Shown piece after piece: positions 39,073 to 50,904 of a DNA stretch of 64,000 nt. Each line of letters starts with the position of its first letter. Position 1 is the first letter of the stretch. The notes under the pieces are model-generated. The model made no database searches and had not been told where the DNA came from. It was given only the letters and a program-made list of their open reading frames with translations. This DNA comes from Fervidibacillus halotolerans (lineage in GTDB: Bacteria; Bacillota; Bacilli; Bacillales; Caldibacillaceae): assembly GCF_026547205.1 (NCBI RefSeq), contig NZ_CP106877.1, positions 1 to 64,000 on the forward strand, given 5' to 3'. Both the position numbers and the translations under genes were made by a program.

Positions 39073-39304
39073 CTAATGGCGCTTGGTTGGGTGAAAGTTT
39101 AGAACGAAAAAAGAGTAAACAGATGCGTTTCAAAAAATGGAAATGGTAGGCGATTTTTCTACCCATAAAACTTCCATTTTTATCGATTATTGATCTCATT
39201 TAAAATGGAATGAACATTCACATTAGGATTCTATAGATGGCGATTTTTTTCATAGGCAATGAATGTTATAATGATGAAATGGAATAGAAAGTGGAGGCGT
39301 TGAC

Positions 39305-39997
39305 ATGTACGATTATCGCGAGTGGAAACATATATTTAAACTCGATCCAAATAAAGAATTATCCGATGAGCAACTAGAAAAAATTTGCGAATCTGGAACG
39401 GATGCGATTATGGTCGGTGGAACGGATGGTGTTACTTTAGATCAAGTGCTCCATCTATTGTCCCGGATTCGAAAATACGCCGTTCCATGTGTGTTGGAAA
39501 TATCTTCCTTAGAAACAATTACACCAGGTTTTGATTTATATTTTATTCCGACGGTTTTAAATACGAATGAGGCAAAATGGATTTTAAAAGAACATCATCG
39601 GGCAATTAAAGAGTATGCACATTACGTTGATTGGCGAGAGATTGTAACAGAAGGATATTGTATTTTAAATGGTGAGAGTAAAGTCGCCCAATTGACAGGT
39701 GCACAAACCGATTTGTATGAAGAGGATGTAGTAGCTTATGCCTTATTAGCGGAAAAGCTGTTTCGACTTCCCATTTTTTATCTTGAATATAGCGGGACAT
39801 ACGGTAATCCTCAACTTGTAAAAAAGGTAAAAGATGTTTTAGACGAAACGGTTCTTTTTTACGGAGGCGGAATTTCCACAGTCGAGCAAGCAGTAGAAAT
39901 GAAAAGGCTTGCTGATGTAATCATCGTTGGAAATAGTATTTACGACCATTTTGAGGAAGCATTAAAAACGGTTCAAGCAGTTAAGGCTTTAAAATAG
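39305..39997 (+). CDS. pcrB: Heptaprenylglyceryl phosphate synthase PcrB
   Basis: A 230-residue TIM-barrel prenyltransferase that joins heptaprenyl diphosphate to glycerol-1-phosphate, giving an archaeal-type ether lipid precursor. Visible marks are [16 protein letters not shown] near the N-terminus, [23 protein letters not shown] and LFYGGGIST, the last three being phosphate and substrate loops. Length is typical (about 228). Start ATG 39305 has GGAGG 8 bases upstream. A TATAAT box at 39267-39272 may belong to its promoter, though the -35 is poor. It precedes pcrA as in B. subtilis. Confidence 0.96.
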   Translation: MYDYREWKHIFKLDPNKELSDEQLEKICESGTDAIMVGGTDGVTLDQVLHLLSRIRKYAVPCVLEISSLETITPGFDLYFIPTVLNTNEAKWILKEHHRAIKEYAHYVDWREIVTEGYCILNGESKVAQLTGAQTDLYEEDVVAYALLAEKLFRLPIFYLEYSGTYGNPQLVKKVKDVLDETVLFYGGGISTVEQAVEMKRLADVIIVGNSIYDHFEEALKTVQAVKALK

Positions 39998-39998
39998 G

Positions 39999-40027
39999 TT
40001 GAAACAAGAAAATCAAATGCGTATAAT
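39999..40027 (+). promoter_or_regulatory. Promoter of pcrA-ligA-camS
   Basis: TTGAAA (39999-40004) and TATAAT (40022-40027) are 17 bases apart, starting right after the pcrB stop codon. This gives pcrA a promoter separate from pcrB. Confidence 0.85.
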
Positions 40028-40028
40028 A

Positions 40029-40042
40029 AGAACAAACGTTCG
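40029..40042 (+). promoter_or_regulatory. LexA (SOS) box upstream of pcrA
   Basis: AGAACAAACGTTCG matches the Bacillus LexA consensus CGAAC-N4-GTTCG except for the first base. It lies just after the -10 box, over the expected transcription start, where LexA would block initiation. DNA damage would induce the helicase-ligase operon. Confidence 0.8.
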
Positions 40043-40060
40043 AAATGAAAGGTGATCCTG

Positions 40061-42253
40061 TTGCAATACTTAACAAATCGATTATTGAGTGGATTGAATA
40101 AAGAACAACAGCAGGCAGTAAAAACGACTGAGGGCCCCCTTTTAATTATGGCTGGAGCGGGGAGTGGAAAGACGCGGGTACTAACCCATCGAATCGCTTA
40201 TTTGTTGGTGGAAAAGGGAGTAAATCCTTACAACATTTTGGCGATCACCTTTACAAATAAAGCAGCGAGGGAAATGAAAGAACGAATCACCGCACTTCTT
40301 GGTGGGGTAGGGGAAGAAATGTGGATCTCTACTTTCCACTCGATGTGTGTGCGTATTCTTCGGAGGGATATCGATCGGATTGGCATTAACCGGAACTTTA
40401 CCATTTTAGACACATCCGATCAATTATCTGTCATTAAAGGGATTTTAAAAGATCAAAATATCGATCCGAAAAAATACGATCCCCGTGGAATTTTAAGTGT
40501 TATTAGCAGTGCGAAGAACGAATTAAAAGGTGCAAAAGACTTTTCCAATCAAATTGGAAATTATTTTGAAAAAGTAGTGGGGTCTGTTTTTGAAGAATAT
40601 GAAAAACGGTTAATAAAAAACCATGCCCTTGACTTCGATGATTTAATAATGAAAACGATCCAATTATTCGAACGGGTTCCCGAAGTGCTCGAATATTATC
40701 AAAATAAATTTCAATATATTCACGTAGACGAATACCAAGATACGAACAAAGCCCAATATAAACTCGTTTCTTTGCTGGCAAAAAAATTTGAAAATCTTTG
40801 CGTAGTCGGTGATTCCGACCAATCGATTTACGGTTGGCGCGGAGCCGATATTACGAATATTCTTTCGTTTGAGAAGGACTATCCAAATGCAAAGGTCGTC
40901 CTCCTTGAACAAAATTACCGTTCTACGAAAACGATTTTACATGCGGCAAATGGAGTTATCGCCAATAATGCGAATCGAAAACCGAAAAAACTGTGGACGG
41001 AAAATGAACAGGGACAGCGGATTATGTATTACCGTGCCCGATCGGAAACAGATGAAGCACTATTTGTCGTCAATAAAATTCAACAACTGGTGGAAAAGGA
41101 GAATCAAACTTATCGAGATTTTGCCATTTTGTACCGTACGAATGCCCAATCCCGGGTTTTAGAAGAAATGTTTGTAAAAGCCAATATCCCGTATACGATT
41201 GTCGGGGGGACGAAATTCTATGATCGGAAAGAAATTAAAGATGTATTGGCTTATTTACGGTTGGTAGCTAATCCAAATGATGATATTAGCTTCATACGAA
41301 TTATTAACGTTCCAAAGCGAGGGATTGGTGCCACGTCGGTAGATAAGATTGCCCAATATGCAGCGTCAAATAATCTTTCGATGTTTCAAGCTCTAGCTGA
41401 AGCGCATCAAATTGGTTTATCCACAAAAGCAAAAAAAGCATGTGTCGAATTTTATGATTTAATGATGAACTTGCATCATATGCAAGATTATCTAACCGTA
41501 ACAGAACTAACCGAAGAGGTGTTAAATCAAACGAAATATAAAGACATGCTTAAGGCGGAACGAACGTTGGAAGCAGAGAGTCGATTGGAAAATATTGAAG
41601 AATTTCTATCGGTCACCCAAAATTTCGAAAAAGATAATGTTGATAAAACATTGGTTTCCTTTTTGACAGATTTGGCATTGATTGCTGATATCGACCAATT
41701 GGATAACCAAGAGGAGGAAAAACAGGATGCGGTTGTCCTTATGACGCTCCATTCTGCAAAGGGATTAGAATTTCCAATCGTTTTTATCGTCGGGATGGAA
41801 GAAGGAATCTTTCCCCATAGTCGAAGTTTAACCGAGGAAGGGGAAATGGAGGAGGAGCGAAGGCTTGCCTATGTGGGCATTACCCGTGCTGAACGGCAAT
41901 TATATTTAACAAACGCAGAGTTGCGGACATTATTCGGACGGATGAGTGCAAACGAACCGTCCCGATTTATCGATGAAATTCCGTCCGAATTAATTGACGC
42001 CTTACACGAAAAACAAAAAAAAGATAAGCAAATGGAACGAAGGAAAACCATTCATTCTATGCAGCATTCCAATAATATTGGTGAAATAAATTGGCGTCCT
42101 GGGGATCGAGCGGTCCATAAAAAATGGGGAATCGGTACGGTCGTTAGTGTTAAGGGAGAAGGAGAAGATATGGAATTAGATATTGCCTTTCCTAAACCGA
42201 CCGGCATCAAACGATTGTTGGCCAAATATGCTCCGATTGAAAAACAAGAATAA
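40061..42253 (+). CDS. pcrA: ATP-dependent DNA helicase PcrA (UvrD/Rep family)
   Basis: A 730-residue superfamily 1A helicase, 3'-5', acting in rolling-circle replication, repair and removal of recombination proteins. Motifs in order: Q motif [13 protein letters not shown], Walker [21 protein letters not shown], Walker [44 protein letters not shown] and [12 protein letters not shown]-terminal tail ending in a tudor-like [17 protein letters not shown] is typical. The start is TTG 40061, 6 bases after AAAGGTG, giving [12 protein letters not shown] as in relatives; the GTG at 40052 overlaps the ribosome binding site. First gene of an SOS-type operon with ligA and camS. Confidence 0.97.
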   Translation: MQYLTNRLLSGLNKEQQQAVKTTEGPLLIMAGAGSGKTRVLTHRIAYLLVEKGVNPYNILAITFTNKAAREMKERITALLGGVGEEMWISTFHSMCVRILRRDIDRIGINRNFTILDTSDQLSVIKGILKDQNIDPKKYDPRGILSVISSAKNELKGAKDFSNQIGNYFEKVVGSVFEEYEKRLIKNHALDFDDLIMKTIQLFERVPEVLEYYQNKFQYIHVDEYQDTNKAQYKLVSLLAKKFENLCVVGDSDQSIYGWRGADITNILSFEKDYPNAKVVLLEQNYRSTKTILHAANGVIANNANRKPKKLWTENEQGQRIMYYRARSETDEALFVVNKIQQLVEKENQTYRDFAILYRTNAQSRVLEEMFVKANIPYTIVGGTKFYDRKEIKDVLAYLRLVANPNDDISFIRIINVPKRGIGATSVDKIAQYAASNNLSMFQALAEAHQIGLSTKAKKACVEFYDLMMNLHHMQDYLTVTELTEEVLNQTKYKDMLKAERTLEAESRLENIEEFLSVTQNFEKDNVDKTLVSFLTDLALIADIDQLDNQEEEKQDAVVLMTLHSAKGLEFPIVFIVGMEEGIFPHSRSLTEEGEMEEERRLAYVGITRAERQLYLTNAELRTLFGRMSANEPSRFIDEIPSELIDALHEKQKKDKQMERRKTIHSMQHSNNIGEINWRPGDRAVHKKWGIGTVVSVKGEGEDMELDIAFPKPTGIKRLLAKYAPIEKQE

Positions 42254-42315
42254 ACTTCGACTTGTCACAGAAAAACAAGAGTGATTGAGCATTTAAAAAA
42301 ATATTCAATGAATAA

Positions 42316-44358
<2,043 letters not shown>

Positions 44359-44395
44359 AAGTTCTTCGTTTTTAAAAAGGAGCTGTAGAGGAAAT

Positions 44396-45550
44396 ATGAA
44401 AAAAATAATTGCCGTTATCTTCCTTTCCCTACTTTTGCTATCCGGTTGTCTACCATCCGTTGAAAAACAAGATGAAGTGATACAAGAAGATCAAGAGCAA
44501 ACGGATGAAAAGGCGATTGTACCGAATTACCAAATTTCCGACTCTTATTATCGCACGCTCATTCCCTTTGAACCATCCGATACGAGGGGAATGGTTCTTT
44601 GGAGATTAAATACCCGTTATGATAGTGATGAATTTGAAGAAGGGTTACTAAGAATTGCTCAAAAAACCTTCTCAACGGATAAATATATTTTTCAAGATGG
44701 GAAATATTTAAACAAAGAAACGGTACAAAAATGGCTTAACAGGGAATTTACTTCCGAACAGTTAAAAGAAAGAGATTTAACCGAGGCAGAAAATCTCGGA
44801 TTGAATCCGCCATTATCAGATGATGCAGATCAAGAAACGATCGAGGATCATTCAATTTATTTGTCCTATTTATTGGAACATAATTATTTAGTTAAGTCAG
44901 ATGAAAACAAGGTTAAATTAGGTGGTGTAGCCATCGGATTGGCGTTAAATTCAGTTTTTACGTACACATATGACGGAGTAGAATATAAGAAAACAATTTC
45001 AGATCAGGAGTTGGAGAAAGAAGGAAAAAATATCGCTGAAGAAGTGATTCGAAGATTACGACAAACGAAAGGTCTAGAAACGGTTCCAATTACGATTGGC
45101 CTATTTAAACAAATGGAGGATACATCTGTCGTTCCGGGGCATTATTTTGCCTTTGCAACTGCTGAAAAGGGAACTAGTTTGGACTGGAAAGATATGAATG
45201 AAGAGTACGTATTATTTCCTTCAACGGATGCGAAGAAAAATTACCGAGACGACTACAATAAATTCGAATCCTTTCAACTTGATGTGACTCAATACTTTAA
45301 AAATTATAGTGGGATTGTAGGACGGGCATTTTATATAGAAAAGGAATTGCAAAAACTATCCATTGATATCCATATTCAGTTTTATGGAAAGGCAGAAACG
45401 ATCGGATTTGCCCAATACATCACCGGTTTAATTGAGGAACATTTTCCAGATGAATGGACTGTCGAAGTCAACGTGACCTCTTCAACAGGTCAAGAAGCGT
45501 TAATTGTAAAAGAACCAAATATGGACGAACCTTTTGTTCATATTTATTGA
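44396..45550 (+). CDS. camS: CamS family lipoprotein (YerH)
   Basis: A 384-residue exported lipoprotein. The lipobox is LLSGC with cysteine at residue 18; the mature part has the CamS (DUF) fold with GVAIGLALNSVFTY and VPGHYFAFATAEKG. In enterococci and staphylococci the signal peptides of CamS-type lipoproteins give rise to sex pheromone-like peptides; here the leader reads MKKIIAVIFLSLLLLSG, so a short hydrophobic peptide could be released, but nothing in this window shows a matching plasmid sensor. It ends the pcrA-ligA-camS operon; the ligA-camS gap is 37 bases. Confidence 0.94.
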   Translation: MKKIIAVIFLSLLLLSGCLPSVEKQDEVIQEDQEQTDEKAIVPNYQISDSYYRTLIPFEPSDTRGMVLWRLNTRYDSDEFEEGLLRIAQKTFSTDKYIFQDGKYLNKETVQKWLNREFTSEQLKERDLTEAENLGLNPPLSDDADQETIEDHSIYLSYLLEHNYLVKSDENKVKLGGVAIGLALNSVFTYTYDGVEYKKTISDQELEKEGKNIAEEVIRRLRQTKGLETVPITIGLFKQMEDTSVVPGHYFAFATAEKGTSLDWKDMNEEYVLFPSTDAKKNYRDDYNKFESFQLDVTQYFKNYSGIVGRAFYIEKELQKLSIDIHIQFYGKAETIGFAQYITGLIEEHFPDEWTVEVNVTSSTGQEALIVKEPNMDEPFVHIY

Positions 45551-45590
45551 AAAAGAATTGTAATCGAAAACTACGTAATATTAATTTAAT

Positions 45591-45789
45591 ATCTTTCCGA
45601 AAGAAGTCTCCCACTTTTAAATGTTGAATCGAGAGCGACAGGGACGTCAATGCGGAAATCAATATCAAACATGAGGGCATAAAACGATTAGCGATAGCCT
45701 AACTTGTCCTCGAACCGTGGGGCACACGGGGATCGCTCGGTTCATCCAATCATGAGATGGGATGAACCGAGAAGCCCCCACCTAAATGT
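45591..45789 (+). mobile_element. IS200/IS605 deletion derivative with retained TnpB guide-RNA region
   Basis: The first 34 bases (ATCTTTCCGAAAGAAGTCTC onward) match the left end of the full element at 59467. The next part, from about 45626, matches the 3' end of its tnpB and the following right-end region; it reads SDRDVNAEINIKHEG in the tnpB frame and ends at TAA 45700-45702. Everything between was deleted. The terminal hairpin of the right end is lost, since similarity stops at CCCCCACCT (to 45789), so it cannot move. The left flank is TTTAAT, close to the TTTAAC of the full copy. The RNA stem at 45736-45771 has perfect 12-bp arms that differ in sequence from the full copy. Confidence 0.88.
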
Positions 45790-46224
45790 TATTATATGTT
45801 TTGGGTTTTTATCTCCAAGTTTTACTCCTATTTTCCGTTACTTATATAAAATTATGTACTATAAAATCTAGAGGCCAATTAACTATTTTTTAAGTTTACT
45901 TGAACGAAAAAACGGTAAAATATATTTTTATGGAGCTTTATAAAGCAATAATTGAAAAAGAAATGACAAAAGATGAATAATCCATTTAATCGATATTGTA
46001 ATAGATTTTCTAATCATATACGAATTTTACATATAAAAAGTAGATATATAATTTAATTTGTGAAAATTTATTATAAACTTAATTAAACCCCTTCCTTTGA
46101 AAGAATGCTTATACATAAAAAAATATCTGAACGAAGAAACCGTAAAGGATTCAAATTATTTAAAGTTGATATTGTCTGGAAAATTAAGTTAGAAATTACT
46201 GAATTAATCAATAAAACAGATAAA
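45790..46224. other. AT-rich intergenic region before rocA
   Basis: About 435 very AT-rich bases with many stop codons in all frames. I see no gene, riboswitch or further repeat. Confidence 0.5.
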
Positions 46225-46252
46225 TTGAAAAAAAACATGAACCTGATAAAAT
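46225..46252 (+). promoter_or_regulatory. Probable promoter of rocA
   Basis: TTGAAA (46225-46230) and TAAAAT (46247-46252) are 16 bases apart, about 40 bases before the start codon. Confidence 0.55.
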
Positions 46253-46259
46253 GAAAATA

Positions 46260-46273
46260 TGAAAACGGTTAAA
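46260..46273 (+). promoter_or_regulatory. cre-like site (CcpA) in the rocA leader
   Basis: TGAAAACGGTTAAA agrees with the cre consensus TGWAANCGNTNWCA at all but one position. Placed just after the promoter, it would allow carbon catabolite repression as a roadblock. A single mismatch keeps this tentative. Confidence 0.45.
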
Positions 46274-46292
46274 TTTTAAAGGAGGGGAAAGG

Positions 46293-47840
46293 ATGGTCGT
46301 ACCTTATAAAAGGGAACCATTGACGGATTTTACAGTAAAGGAAAATGAACAAGCCTTTTTGGAAGGAATTAAAACCGTTGAAAGTTATTTAGGAAAGGAT
46401 TACGATCTAGTCATTGGGGGAAAACGGGTATCAACTGAAGAAAAAATTGTTTCAACCAATCCGGCGAATCCTAATGAAGTGATCGGACGAGTTTCCAAAG
46501 CGAATAAAGAGATCGCCGATGAGGCGATGCAAGTTGCTTTAAAAACGTTTGAAACGTGGAAAAAATCGAAACCGGAAATGCGCGCCGATATTTTGTTCAA
46601 GGCTGCCCACATCGTAAGGCAAAGAAAACATGAGTTCAGTGCATTGCTCGTAAAAGAGGCGGGAAAACCTTGGAAAGAAGCAGATGCGGATGTGGCTGAG
46701 GGTATCGATTTTATGGAATATTATGGCAGACAAATGTTGAAATTGAAGGATGGAATGGAAGTAGAAAGTCATCCTTATGAAGATAATCGTTTCGGTTACA
46801 TACCTCTCGGCGTAGGTGTTGTCATTCCACCATGGAATTTTGCCTTTGCAATTATGTGTGGAACGACCGTCGCTTCCCTTGTGTCGGGGAATACGGTACT
46901 TTTAAAACCGGCATCTGCCACACCCGTTGTTGCTGCAAAATTTGTAGAAGTACTAGAAGAAGCAGGATTACCACCGGGCGTATTAAATTATGTACCCGGA
47001 AGCGGTTCAGAAATTGGGGATTATCTCGTTGAACATCCAAAGACCCGGTTTATTAGTTTTACCGGATCGAGGGAAGTTGGAGCAGGTATTTACGAAAAGG
47101 CTGCCAAGATTCAACCAGGTCAAATTTGGTTGAAACGAGTGATTGCGGAAATGGGCGGAAAGGATACGATTGTCGTCGATGATGATGCAGATATCGAAGT
47201 TGCTGCCCAATCCATTGTTACTTCTGCCTTCGGTTTTTCCGGGCAAAAATGTTCCGCATGCTCCCGCGTTGTCGCTGTTGGTGACGCCTATGAAAAAGTT
47301 TTAAATCGGGTTGTAGAATTGACGAAGGAATTAGCCGTTGGGGATCCATCGAAAAAATCAACCTTTGTTGGACCTGTGATCGATCAGGCTGCATATGATA
47401 AAATCATGCGCTACATTGAAATAGGCAAAAAAGAAGGAAAATTATTAACCGGTGGAGAAGGAGATAACTCCAATGGTTACTATATTCAACCGACGATTTT
47501 CGCGGATGTTGATCCGGAAGCAGTGATTATGCAAGAAGAAATTTTTGGCCCCGTCGTCGCCTTTACGAAAGCGAAAGATTTTGATGAAGCAATCGACATT
47601 GCCAATAATACGGAATACGGATTGACAGGATCGGTTATTTCTAAAAACCGTTATCATATTGAAAAAGCTCGGGAAGATTTCCATGTCGGTAATTTGTACA
47701 TTAACCGTGGCTGTACCGGAGCGGTCGTCGGTTATCAACCCTTTGGTGGATTTAATATGTCTGGAACGGATTCGAAGGCTGGAGGTCCTGATTACCTATT
47801 ACTTCATATGCAAGCGAAAACAGTTACAGAAAAATATTAG
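46293..47840 (+). CDS. rocA: 1-pyrroline-5-carboxylate dehydrogenase (RocA/PutC type)
   Basis: A 515-residue aldehyde dehydrogenase that oxidises P5C/glutamate semialdehyde to glutamate with NAD in arginine, ornithine and proline degradation. Marks are the N-terminal [18 protein letters not shown] block that is typical of the P5CDH group, [24 protein letters not shown] with the general-base glutamate, and [15 protein letters not shown] with the catalytic cysteine (first C). Length 515 is exactly that of the group. Start ATG 46293 follows GGAGGGG. It stands alone: no putB or rocG/rocD is nearby. In B. subtilis putP/putB or yerI-like genes can occur here, so the gene lies within the yer region but as a single unit. 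Confidence 0.95.
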   Translation: MVVPYKREPLTDFTVKENEQAFLEGIKTVESYLGKDYDLVIGGKRVSTEEKIVSTNPANPNEVIGRVSKANKEIADEAMQVALKTFETWKKSKPEMRADILFKAAHIVRQRKHEFSALLVKEAGKPWKEADADVAEGIDFMEYYGRQMLKLKDGMEVESHPYEDNRFGYIPLGVGVVIPPWNFAFAIMCGTTVASLVSGNTVLLKPASATPVVAAKFVEVLEEAGLPPGVLNYVPGSGSEIGDYLVEHPKTRFISFTGSREVGAGIYEKAAKIQPGQIWLKRVIAEMGGKDTIVVDDDADIEVAAQSIVTSAFGFSGQKCSACSRVVAVGDAYEKVLNRVVELTKELAVGDPSKKSTFVGPVIDQAAYDKIMRYIEIGKKEGKLLTGGEGDNSNGYYIQPTIFADVDPEAVIMQEEIFGPVVAFTKAKDFDEAIDIANNTEYGLTGSVISKNRYHIEKAREDFHVGNLYINRGCTGAVVGYQPFGGFNMSGTDSKAGGPDYLLLHMQAKTVTEKY

Positions 47841-47861
47841 TGGAATATTTTTCGATTATGG

Positions 47862-47888
47862 CCCATCTTAAAGAAGATGGGTTTTTTT
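47862..47888 (+). terminator. Terminator of rocA
   Basis: CCCATCTT (47862-47869) pairs with AAGATGGG (47874-47881), followed by TTTTTTTC. Confidence 0.93.
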
Positions 47889-48320
47889 CTTTTCAATGAA
47901 TACATATCCTTATTCATTCTAATCATTTTTTCCTCTTATGGGGAAATTATAAGGGAACTTTTCTTTTCATATATTTTCCCATATCCTTCCTCCACTCAAC
48001 CTTTTAACGGTATGAACATTTTTTTCATTTCTACATAATAATAAACAGGAAGGTTAATCTGCTTTTTTGAAACGCAATGGTTTCAATCATACGGGAGATA
48101 AAAAAGTCCGCATCCAATCGTTCTATATTTATGCAAGGAAATCGTCGATTGTCTACGTTTATTTCGTATTAAAAGGAGAATACAAAGGAAAATTGATTTT
48201 TTAATCCAAGATTTTCATCCGATTCTTTCGTAATAAATAGAAAGATGATATACTGTATTGTAAATTTATTCACATGTATAGCTTAAATCCTTTTAAAGAA
48301 AACAAAGGTAGGTTGAAATT
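47889..48320. other. rocA-yueI intergenic region
   Basis: About 430 bases without a gene. TATACT at 48249-48254 could be a -10 box for yueI with a poor -35 (TTTCGT). No repeat or riboswitch was recognised. Confidence 0.45.
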
Positions 48321-48779
48321 ATGGGAAAAAGTGGCCCTAACCTGGATGACTATTTAAAAAAGGGAATGTATGGAGTAAAAAGCATAAAGGCAGATGAAAG
48401 ACAACGATTTCTAGGTACAATTCGGGAACGGATTATTATCGCTTTATTTAAAGAACAAATTTACGAATCCGGGGTGTATCCGGAAGTAGAACAGGCGATG
48501 AAAAATCACCCAAAGGCGCGTTTATTATTAAATGGGAAGATATCATATGAATATTTAAGTAAATATATGAAACTTGCCAATAAAAGAAACATCCCTTTTA
48601 CGGTCGTCCAAGATTTGGTCGATGATACGGATATCGGTCTCGTTTTAACATATGATTACGCAATCAACAAGGAACATATTTTTATTGAGAAAAAAGAAAA
48701 ACAACCAAAGGCCCCTCCAACTGGAAATGGAGAAGGAGAAACAGGTATAAAAAGTTTTTTCAAAAAATGGTTTAAATAA
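48321..48779 (+). CDS. yueI: YueI family protein (DUF1694)
   Basis: A 152-residue soluble protein of the YueI/DUF1694 family: a GVYPEVEQAMKNHPKARLLLNGKI stretch (described in parts), YEYLSKYMKLANKRNIPFTVVQD and a DTDIGLVLTYDYAINKEHIFI end, then a charged tail. Function is unknown; relatives occur through Firmicutes. Start ATG 48321 is preceded by a modest AGGTTG site. In B. subtilis yueI lies elsewhere, near yueH, so its presence between rocA and gatCAB is a local rearrangement. Confidence 0.85.
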   Translation: MGKSGPNLDDYLKKGMYGVKSIKADERQRFLGTIRERIIIALFKEQIYESGVYPEVEQAMKNHPKARLLLNGKISYEYLSKYMKLANKRNIPFTVVQDLVDDTDIGLVLTYDYAINKEHIFIEKKEKQPKAPPTGNGEGETGIKSFFKKWFK

Positions 48780-49129
48780 ATTTACTTTTAAATTTCATGC
48801 ATTTTAGGAGTGGTCAAACCATTCCTTTTTCTATGGGAAATAATCGAATGACTGATATGCATATGGGTGTTTTTAACACAGGATGAAAGGGTATTAAGCA
48901 GGATTTGCATTTTAGCATTGCTCCCGTATTGACTTCATATGGATAACTTGGGAATTTTTTCTATAAGTACCCAATTCATCAGTTGAAAAACGGAACAATA
49001 CATATAAATTCAATGTGTTTATTTCGTAAAAAGGTTAAATCATGATAAAATAAGTAAAGGTTTGTAAAGATTATGTTCCATTTTCAATGAACAGGCACGA
49101 TTTTCGGAAATAATATGGAGGTGAAATAG
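48780..49129. other. yueI-gatC intergenic region
   Basis: 350 bases without a gene. TAAAAT at 49046-49051 is the best -10 box for the gat operon, but the -35 is poor. I see no T-box or other leader structure. Confidence 0.45.
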
Positions 49130-49420
49130 ATGTCAAGGATTTCAAAGGAACAAGTCGCCCATGTGGCTCACCTAGCTCGGTTATCCTTCTCTGAGGAGGA
49201 GTTGGAAAAATTTACACATCAATTGGATGCGATTATCACTTATGCAGAACAATTAAATGAACTTGATACATCAAATGTAAAACCGACATCCCATGTATTA
49301 GACATGAAAAACGTCATGAGAGAAGATGTTCCAGAAAAAGGATTACCGAGAGAAGAAGTATTGAAAAACGCACCAGATCACCAAGACGGACTGATTCGCG
49401 TACCGTCCATTCTTGAATAA
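49130..49420 (+). CDS. gatC: Aspartyl/glutamyl-tRNA amidotransferase subunit C
   Basis: A 96-residue protein, the small subunit that joins and stabilises GatA and GatB. It has the family pattern [17 protein letters not shown]...[18 protein letters not shown] and ends in [17 protein letters not shown] (given in parts). Start ATG 49130 has GGAGGTG 7 bases upstream. It is the first gene of the gatC-gatA-gatB operon, and gatA follows after 14 bases. Confidence 0.96.
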   Translation: MSRISKEQVAHVAHLARLSFSEEELEKFTHQLDAIITYAEQLNELDTSNVKPTSHVLDMKNVMREDVPEKGLPREEVLKNAPDHQDGLIRVPSILE

Positions 49421-49434
49421 GGAGGGAAAGGGTT

Positions 49435-50892
49435 ATGGCTTTGTTCGATTATAAGTTAAAAGATTTACATGAATTATTACATAAAAAAGAAATCGCTGTT
49501 TCAGACCTTGTCGATGAATCTTATAAACGGATTAAAGAAGTCGATGGGAAAATTCAAGCGTTTATAACATTAGATGAAGAGCGGGCAAGAGAACGGGCGA
49601 AAAACATGGATGATGCGGTAGCTCGTGGAGAAGATTCAGGCGTCCTCTTTGGAATGCCGATCGGAATTAAAGATAATATCGTAACAAAAGGTTTGCGTAC
49701 AACTTGTGCTAGTAAAATGTTAGAAAACTTTGACCCAATTTATGATGCAACGGTCGTTGAAAAATTACGGAATGCAGGAACGATTACAATTGGAAAATTA
49801 AATATGGACGAGTTTGCGATGGGATCTTCTACGGAAACGTCTTATTTCCAAAAAACATACAATCCATGGAATCTTGAAAGGGTCCCAGGTGGATCTTCGG
49901 GAGGGTCTGCTGCAGCCGTTGCAGCGGGAGAGGTTCCCTTCGCCCTTGGTTCAGATACGGGTGGTTCGATTCGTCAACCGGCAGCCTTTTGCGGAATCGT
50001 TGGCTTAAAACCAACCTATGGTCGTGTATCCCGATTTGGACTCGTCGCCTTTGCATCCTCTTTAGATCAGATCGGACCGATGACAAAAACCGTTGAAGAT
50101 AATGCCTATTTACTTCAGGCGATTGCCGGATTGGATCAAAACGATTCGACTTCCGCAAATGTTCCCGTTCCAAATTATGTGGAACAATTAACGGGTGACA
50201 TTAAGGGCTTAAAGATTGCTGTACCGAAAGAATATCTTGGTGAAGGTGTTGGCGAAGCGGCACGGAATGCGGTTTTAGAAGCATTGAAAGTATTGGAAAA
50301 GTTAGGTGCAACATGGGAAGAAGTATCACTCCCCCACTCGAAATACGGTGTTGCCACTTACTATTTACTAGCATCTTCTGAGGCCTCGTCCAACTTGGCA
50401 AGATTTGACGGGATTCGCTACGGATATCGCGCCAAGGATGCTCAAAACTTAATTGATTTATATAAAAAGACCCGTTCAGAAGGATTTGGTGACGAGGTAA
50501 AACGCCGAATTATGCTTGGAACCTTCGCTTTAAGTTCGGGATATTACGATGCTTACTATAAAAAAGCACAACAAGTTCGAACTCTTATTAAAAAAGATTT
50601 TGATGATGTATTTAAAAAATACGATGTCATTATTGGCCCAACAACACCTACACCTGCATTTAAAATTGGTGAGTTAATCGATGATCCATTAACGATGTAC
50701 GCCAATGATATTTTAACAATTCCTGTCAATTTAGCTGGTGTACCTGGAATTTCTGTGCCATGTGGGTTCCATAACGGCTTGCCACTAGGCTTACAAATAA
50801 TTGGGAAGCATTTCGATGAAGGAACGGTTTATCGAGTAGCCCATGCTTTTGAACAAGCAACCGATTACCATAAACAAAAACCACAATTGTAA
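49435..50892 (+). CDS. gatA: Aspartyl/glutamyl-tRNA amidotransferase subunit A
   Basis: A 485-residue amidase-signature glutaminase that releases ammonia for amidation of Glu-tRNA(Gln) or Asp-tRNA(Asn). The catalytic Ser-cisSer-Lys triad is seen in [11 protein letters not shown] (lysine), the glycine-serine-rich [15 protein letters not shown] and [16 protein letters not shown]. Length is typical. Start ATG 49435 follows AAGGAGG; gatB follows after 12 bases. Confidence 0.97.
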   Translation: MALFDYKLKDLHELLHKKEIAVSDLVDESYKRIKEVDGKIQAFITLDEERARERAKNMDDAVARGEDSGVLFGMPIGIKDNIVTKGLRTTCASKMLENFDPIYDATVVEKLRNAGTITIGKLNMDEFAMGSSTETSYFQKTYNPWNLERVPGGSSGGSAAAVAAGEVPFALGSDTGGSIRQPAAFCGIVGLKPTYGRVSRFGLVAFASSLDQIGPMTKTVEDNAYLLQAIAGLDQNDSTSANVPVPNYVEQLTGDIKGLKIAVPKEYLGEGVGEAARNAVLEALKVLEKLGATWEEVSLPHSKYGVATYYLLASSEASSNLARFDGIRYGYRAKDAQNLIDLYKKTRSEGFGDEVKRRIMLGTFALSSGYYDAYYKKAQQVRTLIKKDFDDVFKKYDVIIGPTTPTPAFKIGELIDDPLTMYANDILTIPVNLAGVPGISVPCGFHNGLPLGLQIIGKHFDEGTVYRVAHAFEQATDYHKQKPQL

Positions 50893-50904
50893 GGGGTGAG
50901 ACGA

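Noticed and set aside
45626..45702. Short tnpB-like frame as a separate gene
   Set aside because: It is only the last 25 codons of tnpB inside the deletion derivative, with no start.
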